From Hyphomicrobiaceae bacterium (GTDB lineage Bacteria; Pseudomonadota; Alphaproteobacteria; Rhizobiales; Hyphomicrobiaceae): DNA of 64,000 nt. This document shows, one piece after another, positions 8,445 through 17,169 of the stretch; positions within the stretch are counted from its first letter, which is position 1; every line of letters starts with the position of its first letter. Both the position numbers and the translations under genes were made by a program. The DNA lies in assembly GCA_020638055.1 (NCBI GenBank), contig JACKJH010000001.1, positions 868,001 to 932,000 on the forward strand, read 5' to 3'. Below the pieces are notes generated by a model. The model saw only the letters and a list, made by a program, of their open reading frames with translations. It was not told the origin of the DNA and did no database searches.

Positions 8445-8813
8445 TCAGTTGACAAAGACGTTGACGACGCGACGGCGCCGCCCGGCTATGCCGCATACGA
8501 GCGCAAGCAGGCCAAACAGAAGATAGGCCGGCAACGCCAGCAGATTTTTTAGCACCGGATCCCAAAACCAAACGCCGATACGTTGCGACACAGCGGTCTT
8601 TAAAGCATCGAATGAAGACGGCGAGACCTGTTGCCAGTGTGCGGCCGTTGATGTGTGGAGACCATCCTGCGTCATGCCGGCTACGAACAAAACGACGGCC
8701 AGCAAGAGCAACGCCGCAGACATGAACCGAAGGATTGGGGCCAAAGCGATTGCAATTCGTCGCGGCGCCTGTTTCAAGGCGCGCAACAGGCGCATGAAGA
8801 TTCTTGTCAACAT
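8445..8813 (-). CDS. Small unknown membrane protein
   Basis: A 122-residue protein with two clear hydrophobic segments (about 25-47 and 88-108), a basic N-terminus (KQAPRR) and a basic C-terminal turn (GRRRR), giving a hairpin topology with both ends probably cytoplasmic. No enzymatic motif. It is convergent with the previous membrane protein gene (83-base gap). The ribosome site is weak, so ATG codons at 8813 or 8795 are both possible. Coding use of the third position is consistent with its neighbours, which is the main reason for calling it real. Confidence 0.6.
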   Translation of the reverse strand: MLTRIFMRLLRALKQAPRRIAIALAPILRFMSAALLLLAVVLFVAGMTQDGLHTSTAAHWQQVSPSSFDALKTAVSQRIGVWFWDPVLKNLLALPAYLLFGLLALVCGIAGRRRRVVNVFVN

Positions 8814-9008
8814 AAATGCCCGATGCCGTATGCCGTTTATGCTTTTCGCCGAGTGAAGATGGTTATTTTACGCCCTAGAGCTTCAACAGGCAATTCCATG
8901 CGGCAGTCGTCTTGTGATCATCAGCATGTTTTGTTGTGTGTCATCGTAGCGTCCCGATCAGGCCGAAGATTGATTGGGATGCGTTGTGCTCTCATGGCGT
9001 AGCGGCAC

Positions 9009-10034
9009 TCAATCCTTGTAATAGCTGCGATACCAGTCGACGAATGCTTTTATCCCATCTCGCAACTCCGTCTGGGGTCGGTATCCAAAGTCATTTTCCA
9101 GGGTGGTGATATCAGCGTAGGTGGCCTGAACGTCTCCGGGCTGCATCGGCTTCAAGTTCTTGACGGCTTTGCGTCCGATGGCGTCTTCCAGTGTTGCGAT
9201 AAATTCCATCAGCTCGATGGGCTGGTTATTGCCGATGTTATAGATCCGGAACGGAGCATAGCTGGTGCCAGGATCTGGATTGGCCGGATCGTAATCTGGA
9301 TTGGGGGTGGCGGGACGGGCGGCTACCTTTATGACACCGTCAACAATGTCGTCGATATAGGTGAAGTCGCGCGACATGCGGCCTTCGTTGAAAACGTCGA
9401 TGGGCTTGCCTTCAAGTATTGCCTTTGTGAAAAGCATCGGGGCCATGTCGGGTCGACCCCATGGTCCATAGACGGTAAAAAAGCGCAAGCCGGTGGTGGG
9501 CAAACCATACAGATGAGCGTAGGTGTGGGCCATCAACTCGTTCGCTTTCTTGGTTGCAGCATAAAGACTGACAGGGTGGTCGACGTTGTCATGGACCGAG
9601 AATGGCATCTTGACGTTGGCGCCGTAGACCGAGCTCGATGAAGCGAACACGAGGTGTTCAACGCTATTGTTGCGGCACCCTTCAAGAATGTTGCCAAAAG
9701 CAACGAGGTTGGAATCGATGTAGGCGGCGGGATTCTGGAGCGAATAACGCACGCCAGCCTGCGCTGCCAGATGTATGACGGTTCCGGGTGGCGTTTGCGC
9801 GAAGAGATATTCGACCGCGTTGCGTTGTGCGAGGTCGAACTCATGAAAAGTGAAGTTTGGGTGACGGATATTTTCCAGGCGCGCGCGTTTCAACGCGGGA
9901 TCATAGTAGTTGTTGAGGTTGTCGACGCCAACGACGTGGTGGCCCGTATCGAGCAACGCCTTGACGACATACATGCCGATGAAGCCGGCAGCGCCAGTAA
10001 CCAGTATGGATCTGATATCGCCATTGTTTGTCAC
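9009..10034 (-). CDS. UDP-glucuronate 4-epimerase (NAD-dependent epimerase family)
   Basis: A 341-residue extended SDR that interconverts UDP-glucuronate and UDP-galacturonate for cell-surface polysaccharide. Seen: the NAD-binding GAAGFIG near residue 14, the catalytic Ser in FASSSSVYG and Tyr-x3-Lys in YAATKKANELMAH, and the FFTVYGPWGRPDMA block that is characteristic of the Cap1J/LpsL group. Length is normal. It starts with GTG at 10034 and a weak ribosome site. It heads the polysaccharide precursor block with manC upstream in the same direction, separated by 167 bases. Confidence 0.88.
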   Translation of the reverse strand: MTNNGDIRSILVTGAAGFIGMYVVKALLDTGHHVVGVDNLNNYYDPALKRARLENIRHPNFTFHEFDLAQRNAVEYLFAQTPPGTVIHLAAQAGVRYSLQNPAAYIDSNLVAFGNILEGCRNNSVEHLVFASSSSVYGANVKMPFSVHDNVDHPVSLYAATKKANELMAHTYAHLYGLPTTGLRFFTVYGPWGRPDMAPMLFTKAILEGKPIDVFNEGRMSRDFTYIDDIVDGVIKVAARPATPNPDYDPANPDPGTSYAPFRIYNIGNNQPIELMEFIATLEDAIGRKAVKNLKPMQPGDVQATYADITTLENDFGYRPQTELRDGIKAFVDWYRSYYKD

Positions 10035-10201
10035 GGTCGCAATTCCGCTTGTGTTTGAGGATTACAGGGTGTGTTTGAAGGTTCCAGGATGAGGCGGGTT
10101 CGCTATTGCGATGGTTCGGTTTCCATCATCAAATTGAGCGTCCGTTTCGGTATAGCTTCGGCCATCGTTTCGCCCAGACGTGGCATTGCCGCACCCCAGG
10201 T

Positions 10202-11656
10202 CTACTTCGTCTCTTCGGGGGTTCGGTTGTACAAGTCGTGTGTGCGGATGATGTCGTCTTCACCGAGGTAGCTTCCGATCTGCACTTCTATGATTTCCAG
10301 CGGCAGTTTTCCTGGGTTTTCAAGTCGATGCCACTGGGTGGCAAATATGTAAACGCTTTCGTTTTCCCTAACGAGCCTTTCTTCTTCGCCAATTGTCACC
10401 AGTGCTGTTCCCTTGACGACAATCCAATGTTCCGAACGGTGGTGATGCATTTGCATGGATAGCTTGCCGCCGGGCTTAACGTGGAGAAGCTTGACCTGAA
10501 ACCGAGGTTCCAACGACAGCGTTTCAAAATAACCCCATGGTCGAACGCTACGGATGTTTTGTTCGTGCTCCTTGCGGTTCGATCGTTTCAGGTGCTGCAC
10601 AATCTTTGATACATCCTGTGCACGACTGCGGTTGGCAACCAGTAGTGCGTCAGCGGTATCGACAATAACGAGATTGTCGACGCCTAGGGTCGTGACAAGG
10701 TGGCGTTCTGAGTGGACATAGCAATTCTCAGTGTCTTTTAAGATTGCGTCCCCGTGTGTGTAGTTGCCTTGCTGGTCGTGTGGTGCAATTTCCCAAAGTG
10801 AAGACCAGGACCCTATATCGTTCCAACCGACATCGATCGGGAGGACTACTGCGCGAGAGGTTTTTTCCATTACAGCGTAATCGATGGAAATGCTTGGGGA
10901 GCTTGCAAAGGGTTCGGCCGCGAGGCGTTCAAAGCCGATGTCTTCGGTACGTTTTGCGTAGGCGGATTTGGCCGATTCCAGAACCTTTGGCGCAAGGTGT
11001 TGAAGTTCATCTATGAACGTCTGGGCGTGAAGTACAAAAATCCCGCTGTTCCATACATACTCGCGGGTGGAGAGATAGCTCTCCGCCGTCGCCCGGTCCG
11101 GCTTTTCGGTGAAGCCGCCGACCGAGTAGGCGCGTCCCGCGAAACCGTCGAGGACTTCGCCTTGTTTGATGTAGCCATATCCGGTGTGGGGGCTTGATGG
11201 CGTTATTCCAAACAGTACGAGGCGGCCAGTTTGCGCGATGCGCGTAGCCGCACTAACAGTTTCAACAAATTTTGCGTCGTCTTGAACAACATGGTCGGAG
11301 GGCATCACGACGATGATCGCGTCCTGGTGCTCAGACAGGGCTGCGAGCGCGGCGACGGCGATGGCGGGTGCGGTGTTACGCGCGACAGGCTCCAGAATTA
11401 TTGCTTTGGCATCAAATCCGGCGCGGTCCATTTCCTCTCTGACGAGGAAACGATGGTCGTTGTTGCACATTATTATGGGAGCGGCAAAACCCTTGTCTGG
11501 CGACAGCCTCTTTAACGTGGCATCGAGCAGGCTGGGATTGCTGCCGTCAAAAAAACGCAGGAACTGTTTGGGGTACATGGCACGCGATAATGGCCAAAGG
11601 CGTGTTCCAGAGCCGCCGGAGAGAATTACGGGAAATATCCTTGAACTGCCGCTCAT
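10202..11656 (-). CDS. manC: Mannose-1-phosphate guanylyltransferase / mannose-6-phosphate isomerase
   Basis: A bifunctional cytoplasmic enzyme: the N-terminal part makes GDP-mannose from mannose-1-phosphate and GTP, the C-terminal cupin isomerises fructose-6-phosphate to mannose-6-phosphate. The nucleotidyltransferase signature SGGSGTRLWPLSR is at the start, FTEKPD and SIDYAVMEK follow, and the PMI domain shows RPWGYFETL and a cupin HHHRSEHW. About 484 residues, as usual for ManC/AlgA. The ATG at 11656 is chosen over earlier starts because AGG lies six bases before it and the conserved region begins eight codons later. It provides GDP-mannose for the neighbouring polysaccharide genes. Confidence 0.92.
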   Translation of the reverse strand: MSGSSRIFPVILSGGSGTRLWPLSRAMYPKQFLRFFDGSNPSLLDATLKRLSPDKGFAAPIIMCNNDHRFLVREEMDRAGFDAKAIILEPVARNTAPAIAVAALAALSEHQDAIIVVMPSDHVVQDDAKFVETVSAATRIAQTGRLVLFGITPSSPHTGYGYIKQGEVLDGFAGRAYSVGGFTEKPDRATAESYLSTREYVWNSGIFVLHAQTFIDELQHLAPKVLESAKSAYAKRTEDIGFERLAAEPFASSPSISIDYAVMEKTSRAVVLPIDVGWNDIGSWSSLWEIAPHDQQGNYTHGDAILKDTENCYVHSERHLVTTLGVDNLVIVDTADALLVANRSRAQDVSKIVQHLKRSNRKEHEQNIRSVRPWGYFETLSLEPRFQVKLLHVKPGGKLSMQMHHHRSEHWIVVKGTALVTIGEEERLVRENESVYIFATQWHRLENPGKLPLEIIEVQIGSYLGEDDIIRTHDLYNRTPEETK

Positions 11657-12060
11657 GTGCATCCTGAATTTTTGAGGGGCTTCGTTAGGCAAACCTATGA
11701 GAAGCACGCTCGCTAATTTGTGGTGAGGTTATCCATCAATACCGAGGCCGCAGGTTGGACGGGCTTGGGTGCGTACTATTGCGAATTCGGGGCCCGCTCA
11801 CATTTCAAAGAATCTCAGGCGGGATCCAGACATTTGCGGTGCGCACGCGTTGCACGGTGAACGTCGAAAAACGTGAGCTAGACAAGTGCCATGTCGGCGT
11901 CAACCCAACAGTGGGCGGACCGCAGGATACATGGGGCAGGGAAAAATTTGGAACTAATTGATATCTCATGGTTTCCAGTTGCTCGTTGCCGCAGCGGTGA
12001 GGCGCAATTCCGGGCCGAGCGTGGCGCCCGCACAGCGAGGTTGGCTGGGCAACCTAATTG
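11657..12060. other. Gene-free stretch between manC and the repeats
   Basis: About 400 bases with no convincing open frame on either strand and no tRNA, riboswitch or terminator that I can identify. It is the divergent upstream region of manC and of the repeat-rich leader of cysNC, so promoters for both must lie in or near it, but no clear -35/-10 pair stands out. Confidence 0.4.
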
Positions 12061-12226
12061 CTAGAGCGCTTTTCGATCCGATGGAATCGGATCAGCGCTC
12101 CAGCTTTTTGGTTTGGTCGCATTTTCTGCGCCGAACCGGTATCCACTTCGTCGGAAAATGCTAGCTTCTTGTTTGGTCGCATTTTCTTCGACGAACTGGC
12201 GTCCACTTCGTCGGAAAATGCTCTAG
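12061..12226 (+). repeat. Palindromic repeat (REP-like), one A hairpin and two B hairpins
   Basis: Module A (12061-12102) starts CTAGAGCGC and pairs CGATCCGAT with AATCGGATC and the outer GAGCGC with GCGCTC. Two copies of module B follow (about 12119-12164 and 12179-12226), each with outer arms GCATTTTC/GAAAATGC and inner arms based on CGAA/CTTCG. The last B ends GCTCTAG and the CTAG is also the first four bases of the 145-bp repeat at 12223, so the two elements abut or one inserted into the other. Confidence 0.75.
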
Positions 12227-12367
12227 TGTTCCGACTCTGACGCTTGGTTCCCTGTCGGGCCCCGACGCGTCAGCCCGGAACCCTAGCATTCTCATTGTTT
12301 GTGTTCGGGATTCACGATCGTTTGACGACCTTCGCCCGGGAATCAAACGTTCGATCCAGAACACTAG
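12223..12367 (+). repeat. 145-bp MITE-like repeat, copy 2
   Basis: Second copy of the element at 1314-1458, same orientation, about 96% identical by eye. The terminal inverted repeat is perfect here: CTAGTGTTC at the left, GAACACTAG at the right. No transposase is encoded. It sits about 210 bases upstream of the preferred cysNC start. Confidence 0.75.
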
Positions 12368-12488
12368 ATGATGGACACCGAACTGATGCTCTTTTGCACA
12401 GTGCCGATTGCGCGTGGGCGCGGGGATCACGCCATTTCTATTCGACTGTGCTATGGGCGAGGAATGCCGGCAGCGGCCGGCGCGTCAG

Positions 12489-12533
12489 CTCGTGTTGGGC
12501 CCGCTCGTTTTGGGTCTACTCGTTTTGGGTCTG
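12489..12533 (+). repeat. Three tandem copies of a 15-bp unit upstream of cysNC
   Basis: Units at 12489-12503, 12504-12518 and 12519-12533; the second and third are CTCGTTTTGGGTCT plus one variable base and the first is a diverged copy. In the cysNC frame they read as LVLG-P/L repeats and form a membrane-like stretch, but they lie upstream of the preferred start at 12579. Confidence 0.65.
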
Positions 12534-12578
12534 GCCGCTTGGATTGGGTGGAAGGTGAACAGTGCGAGAGGTTTCTTG

Positions 12579-14465
12579 ATGGCAGCGACCGACCCGGTAC
12601 TGTCGGAAGGTGCGGTGAAGGGCCGCGCAAGTGCGGTACAAAGGATTTTTACCTGTGGCTCTGCCGGCAGTGGCAAGTCGACGATCGTTGGCAGTGTGTT
12701 GAATCTGACGGGACGAACCCGTGCCGACGACCCGGCAGGGCCGGTGCAGGATTTCAGGATATTTGGTACAGCGGGCAACGATCATGGAGTTCCGGCTATT
12801 GAAAATTGGCGCGGTACTGACGGGAAAGTGGTCAGCGATAGCGGCATTGATTTCCAATTCTTCTCCAAATCTGGCCGATCTTTCATAGTTTCAGACGTGC
12901 CAGGCCATGGAAAACTCACCCGCCAATTGGCAGGCAGCGCGTCGCGTTCACAGTTTGCCATTCTTACCGTCAACGCAAGCGAGAGGTTGGCCGGTCAGGC
13001 GGAACTTCATGCCAATATTTGTAGTCTATTGGGGGTGCAACACGTCGTTCTCGCGGTCAACAAGATGGACCTCGTCGACTACGCGCAAAGTGCTTTCGAT
13101 GACATTGTGGAAGCCTTCCGCACCTTTTCAGAACCTTTGGGGTTTGCATCGCTGGTGTCTATACCGATGGTTGCGCGAGATGGTGGAAATATCAATTCTG
13201 CTTGCGTGCTCATGCCCTGGTACAAAGGGCCGGACCTGTTGACCTATCTGGATGAGACTGCTGTCGATGCGCCCCTGGCAGCCGGTCCGTTTCGCTTTCC
13301 TGTGCAACGCGCGGTTCAGCTAGAGTCTGGTTTTCGCGGTTATGCAGGCTCAGTTGTCTCGGGGCGCGTGTCGGTCGGTGACAGGATTGTTGCGGCAGTT
13401 TCGGGCCGGCCGGGTTCGATAACGCGGATCGTTTCGGGCGATGAGTGCCGCGAGCAAGCCGTGAGTGGCGATGACGTGACGCTGGTCTTCGACAAGGCAT
13501 TCGAGGCGGCCGTTGGTGACCTTCTGGTCCCAGCAACGGAGCGACCGGAGGTTTCCGATCAATTTGCTGCGCAGCTTTTGTGGATTGATGAGACGCATTT
13601 GCTGCCAGGGCGCTCATATGAACTCCGCCTCGGAGAGCAAGCCGTTCCTGCGAGCGTGACGACAATCAAGCACCGGATCGATATCCACACGCGGCAGCAA
13701 ATGGCGGCGCGGAACCTTGAAATGAGCGAAATTGGCGTCTGCAATATCGCGACGGCGACGCCGATTGCATTCGATGCCTATTCGGAAAATTCGGAGACTG
13801 GTGGATTCATACTTGTCGACCGTACGACGCAGGCGACTGTGGCGGCAGGCATGATCATGTTTGGTCTACGGCGTGCAACGAACATCCACGTTGAAGAGCT
13901 TTTTGTTGACAAGGCGACCCGTGCTCAGGCCAAGCAGCAACGCGCCACCGTGATCTGGTTTACCGGGCTGTCAGGCTCTGGCAAATCGACGATTGCCAAG
14001 CGCCTTGAAAAGAGGCTCTACGAGCTTGGTAAACATACCTATGTGCTCGATGGTGACAACGTTCGTCACGGGCTCAATAATGACCTTGGGTTTACCGATA
14101 CTGATCGCGTCGAAAACATTCGCCGCATAGGTGAGGTGGCCAAGCTCTTTGCGGACGCGGGTTTGATCGTGATGTGTTCGTTTATTTCACCTTTCCGGGC
14201 GGAGCGGCGCATGGTGCGTGAGCTGCTGGAGAGTGATGAGTTCATTGAAGTTTTCGTCGATGCCTCGCTGGAGGAATGCCAGCGTCGCGACCCGAAAGGT
14301 TTGTATGCAAAGGCTCTGGCAGGCAAGGTGAAGAACTTCACTGGTATAGATAGCCCTTATGAACCTCCTGAATTTGCTGACATTCACCTCGTGACTGAGA
14401 ATGTATCGCCCGACGATGTCGTCGAGAAGATTGTTGAATATCTGCGAAACAGGGGGCGGGTGTGA
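12579..14465 (+). CDS. cysNC: Bifunctional CysN/CysC: sulfate adenylyltransferase subunit 1 / APS kinase (NodQ-like)
   Basis: A 628-residue fusion. The N-terminal EF-Tu-like GTPase (about 1-440) normally drives ATP sulfurylase CysD; the C-terminal APS kinase (about 455-628) makes PAPS. Seen: G1 GSAGSGKST (27-35), G3 DVPGH (106-110), G4 NKMD (161-164), and the kinase P-loop GLSGSGKST (463-471), DGDNVRHGLN and FISPFRAER. The GTPase is diverged: the switch I block before GID lacks the usual GITIDVAY threonine. No cysD lies next to it. ATG 12579 is chosen for the GAGAGG seven bases upstream; an in-frame hydrophobic stretch precedes it. Overlaps cysQ by four bases, so PAPS making and PAP clearing are coupled. 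Confidence 0.9.
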   Translation: MAATDPVLSEGAVKGRASAVQRIFTCGSAGSGKSTIVGSVLNLTGRTRADDPAGPVQDFRIFGTAGNDHGVPAIENWRGTDGKVVSDSGIDFQFFSKSGRSFIVSDVPGHGKLTRQLAGSASRSQFAILTVNASERLAGQAELHANICSLLGVQHVVLAVNKMDLVDYAQSAFDDIVEAFRTFSEPLGFASLVSIPMVARDGGNINSACVLMPWYKGPDLLTYLDETAVDAPLAAGPFRFPVQRAVQLESGFRGYAGSVVSGRVSVGDRIVAAVSGRPGSITRIVSGDECREQAVSGDDVTLVFDKAFEAAVGDLLVPATERPEVSDQFAAQLLWIDETHLLPGRSYELRLGEQAVPASVTTIKHRIDIHTRQQMAARNLEMSEIGVCNIATATPIAFDAYSENSETGGFILVDRTTQATVAAGMIMFGLRRATNIHVEELFVDKATRAQAKQQRATVIWFTGLSGSGKSTIAKRLEKRLYELGKHTYVLDGDNVRHGLNNDLGFTDTDRVENIRRIGEVAKLFADAGLIVMCSFISPFRAERRMVRELLESDEFIEVFVDASLEECQRRDPKGLYAKALAGKVKNFTGIDSPYEPPEFADIHLVTENVSPDDVVEKIVEYLRNRGRV

Positions 14466-15295
14466 GGGACCTCGTCAGTGAACTTGAGCTTATTGCCTGC
14501 GACGCGGGACGCTTAATCTCGGAGATCCGAGAGAGGGGCATCGAGGTGCTTGCGAAGGGTGACGGTAGTCCGGTGACTGAAGCGGATGCGAGCGCCGAAG
14601 CTTTGATTTTGGAGCGGCTATCGGTTGCGTTCCCCGATATTCCAGTGGTGGCCGAAGAAATGGTGAGCCAGGAGGGTAACCCGGGGGATGTTGGCAGCCG
14701 CTTCTTTCTTGTCGATCCATTGGATGGCACTAAAGAATTCATTAAAGGTTCAACCGACTACACGGTCAACATTGCCTTGATTGAAAGAGGAGCGCCCGTC
14801 GCTGGTGTGGTGGTCGCGCCTGCACGACATGAAGTTTATAGTGGATTTGCCAACGGTGGCGCCCAGGTCGCGCGAGTACCTCAGCAGGGTGCCCCGAGGG
14901 AGGGGGAAGACATTCATGTGCGTGCGCTGGGTCTGGCCTGGACTGCGGTGGTAAGCGTTTCACACATGACGGATGCAACCCGCCGATTCCTGGAACCGCT
15001 GCCAATCGGGGAAAGTGTTTCGGTAGGATCTTCGTTGAAATTCTGCCTTGTGGCGGCAGGGAAGGCCGATATCTATCCGCGGTTTGGCCGCACCATGCAG
15101 TGGGACACCGCGGCAGGTGATGCGGTCTTGAGAGCGGCCGGAGGTGTTACCACAACCCGCGATAAAACGGTACTTTCGTATGGTCCGCGCTCAGGCCTGC
15201 CGGAAAACAGGTTTGAAAACCCTGAGTTCATCGCGTTTGGTGGTGCTGTAGAGCGGCTGAGGCAAATTGTGTTTGAGAGCAAGCCTCAGCCCTGA
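14462..15295 (+). CDS. cysQ: 3'(2'),5'-bisphosphate nucleotidase CysQ
   Basis: An inositol-monophosphatase-superfamily enzyme that hydrolyses PAP (and PAPS), the by-product of sulfotransfer, releasing AMP. Metal-binding residues are visible in VVAEEM (64-69), DPLDGTKEF (85-93) and WDTAAGDAVLRAAGG near residue 218. 277 residues, normal length. It starts with GTG inside the last codons of cysNC (GTGA overlap), which shows translational coupling. With CysNC it suggests sulfated product synthesis or sulfate assimilation in the surrounding polysaccharide block; no sulfotransferase is in the window. Confidence 0.9.
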   Translation: MRDLVSELELIACDAGRLISEIRERGIEVLAKGDGSPVTEADASAEALILERLSVAFPDIPVVAEEMVSQEGNPGDVGSRFFLVDPLDGTKEFIKGSTDYTVNIALIERGAPVAGVVVAPARHEVYSGFANGGAQVARVPQQGAPREGEDIHVRALGLAWTAVVSVSHMTDATRRFLEPLPIGESVSVGSSLKFCLVAAGKADIYPRFGRTMQWDTAAGDAVLRAAGGVTTTRDKTVLSYGPRSGLPENRFENPEFIAFGGAVERLRQIVFESKPQP

Positions 15296-15459
15296 CCAAT
15301 GCAGTGTTCACGGTTTGGGCCTTGCTTTTATTGTTGGGCTATTGGGAACTTTTTGCCGTAGGGCCATGGGCAGGGTGAAAATTTTAATAACCGCGCATTA
15401 TGACCTTTCGCAGATACATGCCGTTGACGTGGGATCGATGCGATTTGCGAAACAAGGCA

Positions 15460-16035
15460 ATGGTGAAAAAGCTAACCGTTCAACGTTTGGATATTCCCGA
15501 TGTTCTTGTGGTGACGCCGGCAAAGTTCGGTGACGCGCGCGGATACTTGTCGGAAACGTACAATGCATCCGCTTTTGCTGATGCAGGCGTGGCTGCAATA
15601 TTTGTTCAAGATAACCACTCGCTATCGCGCCAAAAGGGCGTAGTGCGGGGGCTGCACTTCCAGGCTCCGCCTCATGCGCAAGGCAAACTGGTGCGGGTCG
15701 TCCGTGGCAGCATTCTGGATGTGGCGGTCGATATCAGGAGTGGATCACCAACCTTTGGGAAATTCGTTTCCGTGGTGCTTTCGGCGGAAAACGGGCAGCA
15801 AATGTGGTTGCCTGAGGGGTTTGCGCACGGCTTTTGTACGCTGGAAGACAATACAGAAGTGACCTACAAGGTTACGGATTACTACGCGCCGGAATGCGAT
15901 AAAGGGATTCGCTGGAATGATCCGACAATTGGAATCGACTGGCCAGTTGGCGAGGAAGCGGCAATCCTTTCAGACAAGGACAAGTCGCAGCCATTCCTGC
16001 ACGAGTTGCATGGGATTGATGGCCGCAAGGCGTGA
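15460..16035 (+). CDS. rfbC: dTDP-4-dehydrorhamnose 3,5-epimerase
   Basis: A cupin enzyme, third step of dTDP-L-rhamnose synthesis. Seen: RGYLSETYN, the QDNHSLSRQKGVVRGLHFQ block with the catalytic His, the VDIRSGSPTFGKFVSVVLS strand and the WLPEGFAHGFCTL motif; GIRWNDPTIGIDWP closes the domain. The ATG at 15460 gives 191 residues, the family norm of about 185; the frame is open to 15400 but without conserved sequence. AAGG lies just ahead. First of four rml genes in the order C, B, D, A. Confidence 0.92.
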   Translation: MVKKLTVQRLDIPDVLVVTPAKFGDARGYLSETYNASAFADAGVAAIFVQDNHSLSRQKGVVRGLHFQAPPHAQGKLVRVVRGSILDVAVDIRSGSPTFGKFVSVVLSAENGQQMWLPEGFAHGFCTLEDNTEVTYKVTDYYAPECDKGIRWNDPTIGIDWPVGEEAAILSDKDKSQPFLHELHGIDGRKA

Positions 16036-16083
16036 ATGGTGAAATGACGGTCCACGGGCTGAAAGGAATTGGAGACTTGCTCC

Positions 16084-17157
16084 ATGCGAATTCTGGTAAC
16101 AGGAGGTGCGGGTTTCATAGGTTCGGCGCTGTGCCGTTATCTGGTCGGCAAAAGAGACATCGAAGTTCTCAACGTTGACAAGCTGACGTACGCTGCAAAC
16201 CTACATTCTTTAGATCCAATTGCGGACAAGCCGAACTACCGTTTTCTTCAGGCGGACATTTGCGATCGCAGCGCCATGACAGCAGCCTTTTTGGATTTTC
16301 AGCCAGATGCGGTCATTCATCTCGCGGCTGAAAGTCATGTCGATCGCTCAATTACAGGTGCAGGCGAGTTCATACAAACCAATGTGGTTGGTACTTTCGC
16401 GCTGCTTGAAGCGGCGCGTGGCTACTGGTCTTCGTTAAAGGGAGCGGCTCACGATGCTTTCCGCTTCCTTCACGTTTCTACGGATGAAGTTTACGGGTCG
16501 CTCGGGCCGGATGGCTTGTTTGAGGAGACAACGGCATATGATCCAAGTTCGCCTTACTCCGCCAGCAAGGCTGCTTCCGATCATCTGGTGATTGCCTGGC
16601 ATCGGACCTACGGGTTTCCGGGACTGATCTCGAATTGCTCTAACAATTACGGGCCATACCAGTTTCCTGAAAAGCTCATTCCGCTCATGATCCTGAATGC
16701 CATGCACGGCCAGTCGCTGCCGGTCTATGGCGATGGCTCCAACGTGCGTGACTGGCTTTATGTCGATGATCATGCGCGCGCGCTTTTGACGGTGCTGCAA
16801 CGCGGGCAGGTTGGCGAGAAGTATAACGTTGGAGGGCGTAATGAGCGCTCCAATCTCGATGTCGTAACGCGCATTTGCGCGATTGTGGATCAGCGATTGC
16901 CAGACCAGGTACCACGCAGATCTTTGATCCGATTTGTGGAGGATCGTCCCGGACACGACCAGCGCTACGCTATTGACGCTACCAAGCTGGAAAGAGAACT
17001 TGGTTGGAAAGCGAAAGAGGATTTCGAAAGCGGTATCGAGAAAACGATAGATTGGTTTTTGGCAAACCGGTCCTGGTGGGAGCCGTTGAGAAAATCTGTC
17101 TACTCGGGTGAACGATTAGGTCTCATCCAGAAGGCCGTCGCCAATGAGGCATCGTGA
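16084..17157 (+). CDS. rfbB: dTDP-glucose 4,6-dehydratase
   Basis: An extended SDR enzyme, second step of dTDP-L-rhamnose synthesis. Seen: GGAGFIGSAL for NAD, the AAESHVDRSI block, HVSTDEVYG with catalytic Thr-Asp-Glu, YSASKAASDH with Tyr-x3-Lys, and the SNNYGPYQFPEKLIP substrate block. 357 residues from the ATG at 16084, which has GGAG nine bases upstream and begins the nucleotide fold directly (MRILVTGG). It lies 48 bases after rfbC and 12 before rfbD. Confidence 0.94.
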   Translation: MRILVTGGAGFIGSALCRYLVGKRDIEVLNVDKLTYAANLHSLDPIADKPNYRFLQADICDRSAMTAAFLDFQPDAVIHLAAESHVDRSITGAGEFIQTNVVGTFALLEAARGYWSSLKGAAHDAFRFLHVSTDEVYGSLGPDGLFEETTAYDPSSPYSASKAASDHLVIAWHRTYGFPGLISNCSNNYGPYQFPEKLIPLMILNAMHGQSLPVYGDGSNVRDWLYVDDHARALLTVLQRGQVGEKYNVGGRNERSNLDVVTRICAIVDQRLPDQVPRRSLIRFVEDRPGHDQRYAIDATKLERELGWKAKEDFESGIEKTIDWFLANRSWWEPLRKSVYSGERLGLIQKAVANEAS

Positions 17158-17169
17158 AGGCGGAGGCGT

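Noticed and set aside
11755..12164. Short + strand frames upstream of cysNC
   Set aside because: No homology-like features; the later ones run through palindromic repeats.
12408..12578. TTG at 12408 as the start of CysNC
   Set aside because: No ribosome site, and a well placed GAGAGG precedes the ATG at 12579, which gives the normal protein length. Kept only as a low-interest alternative.
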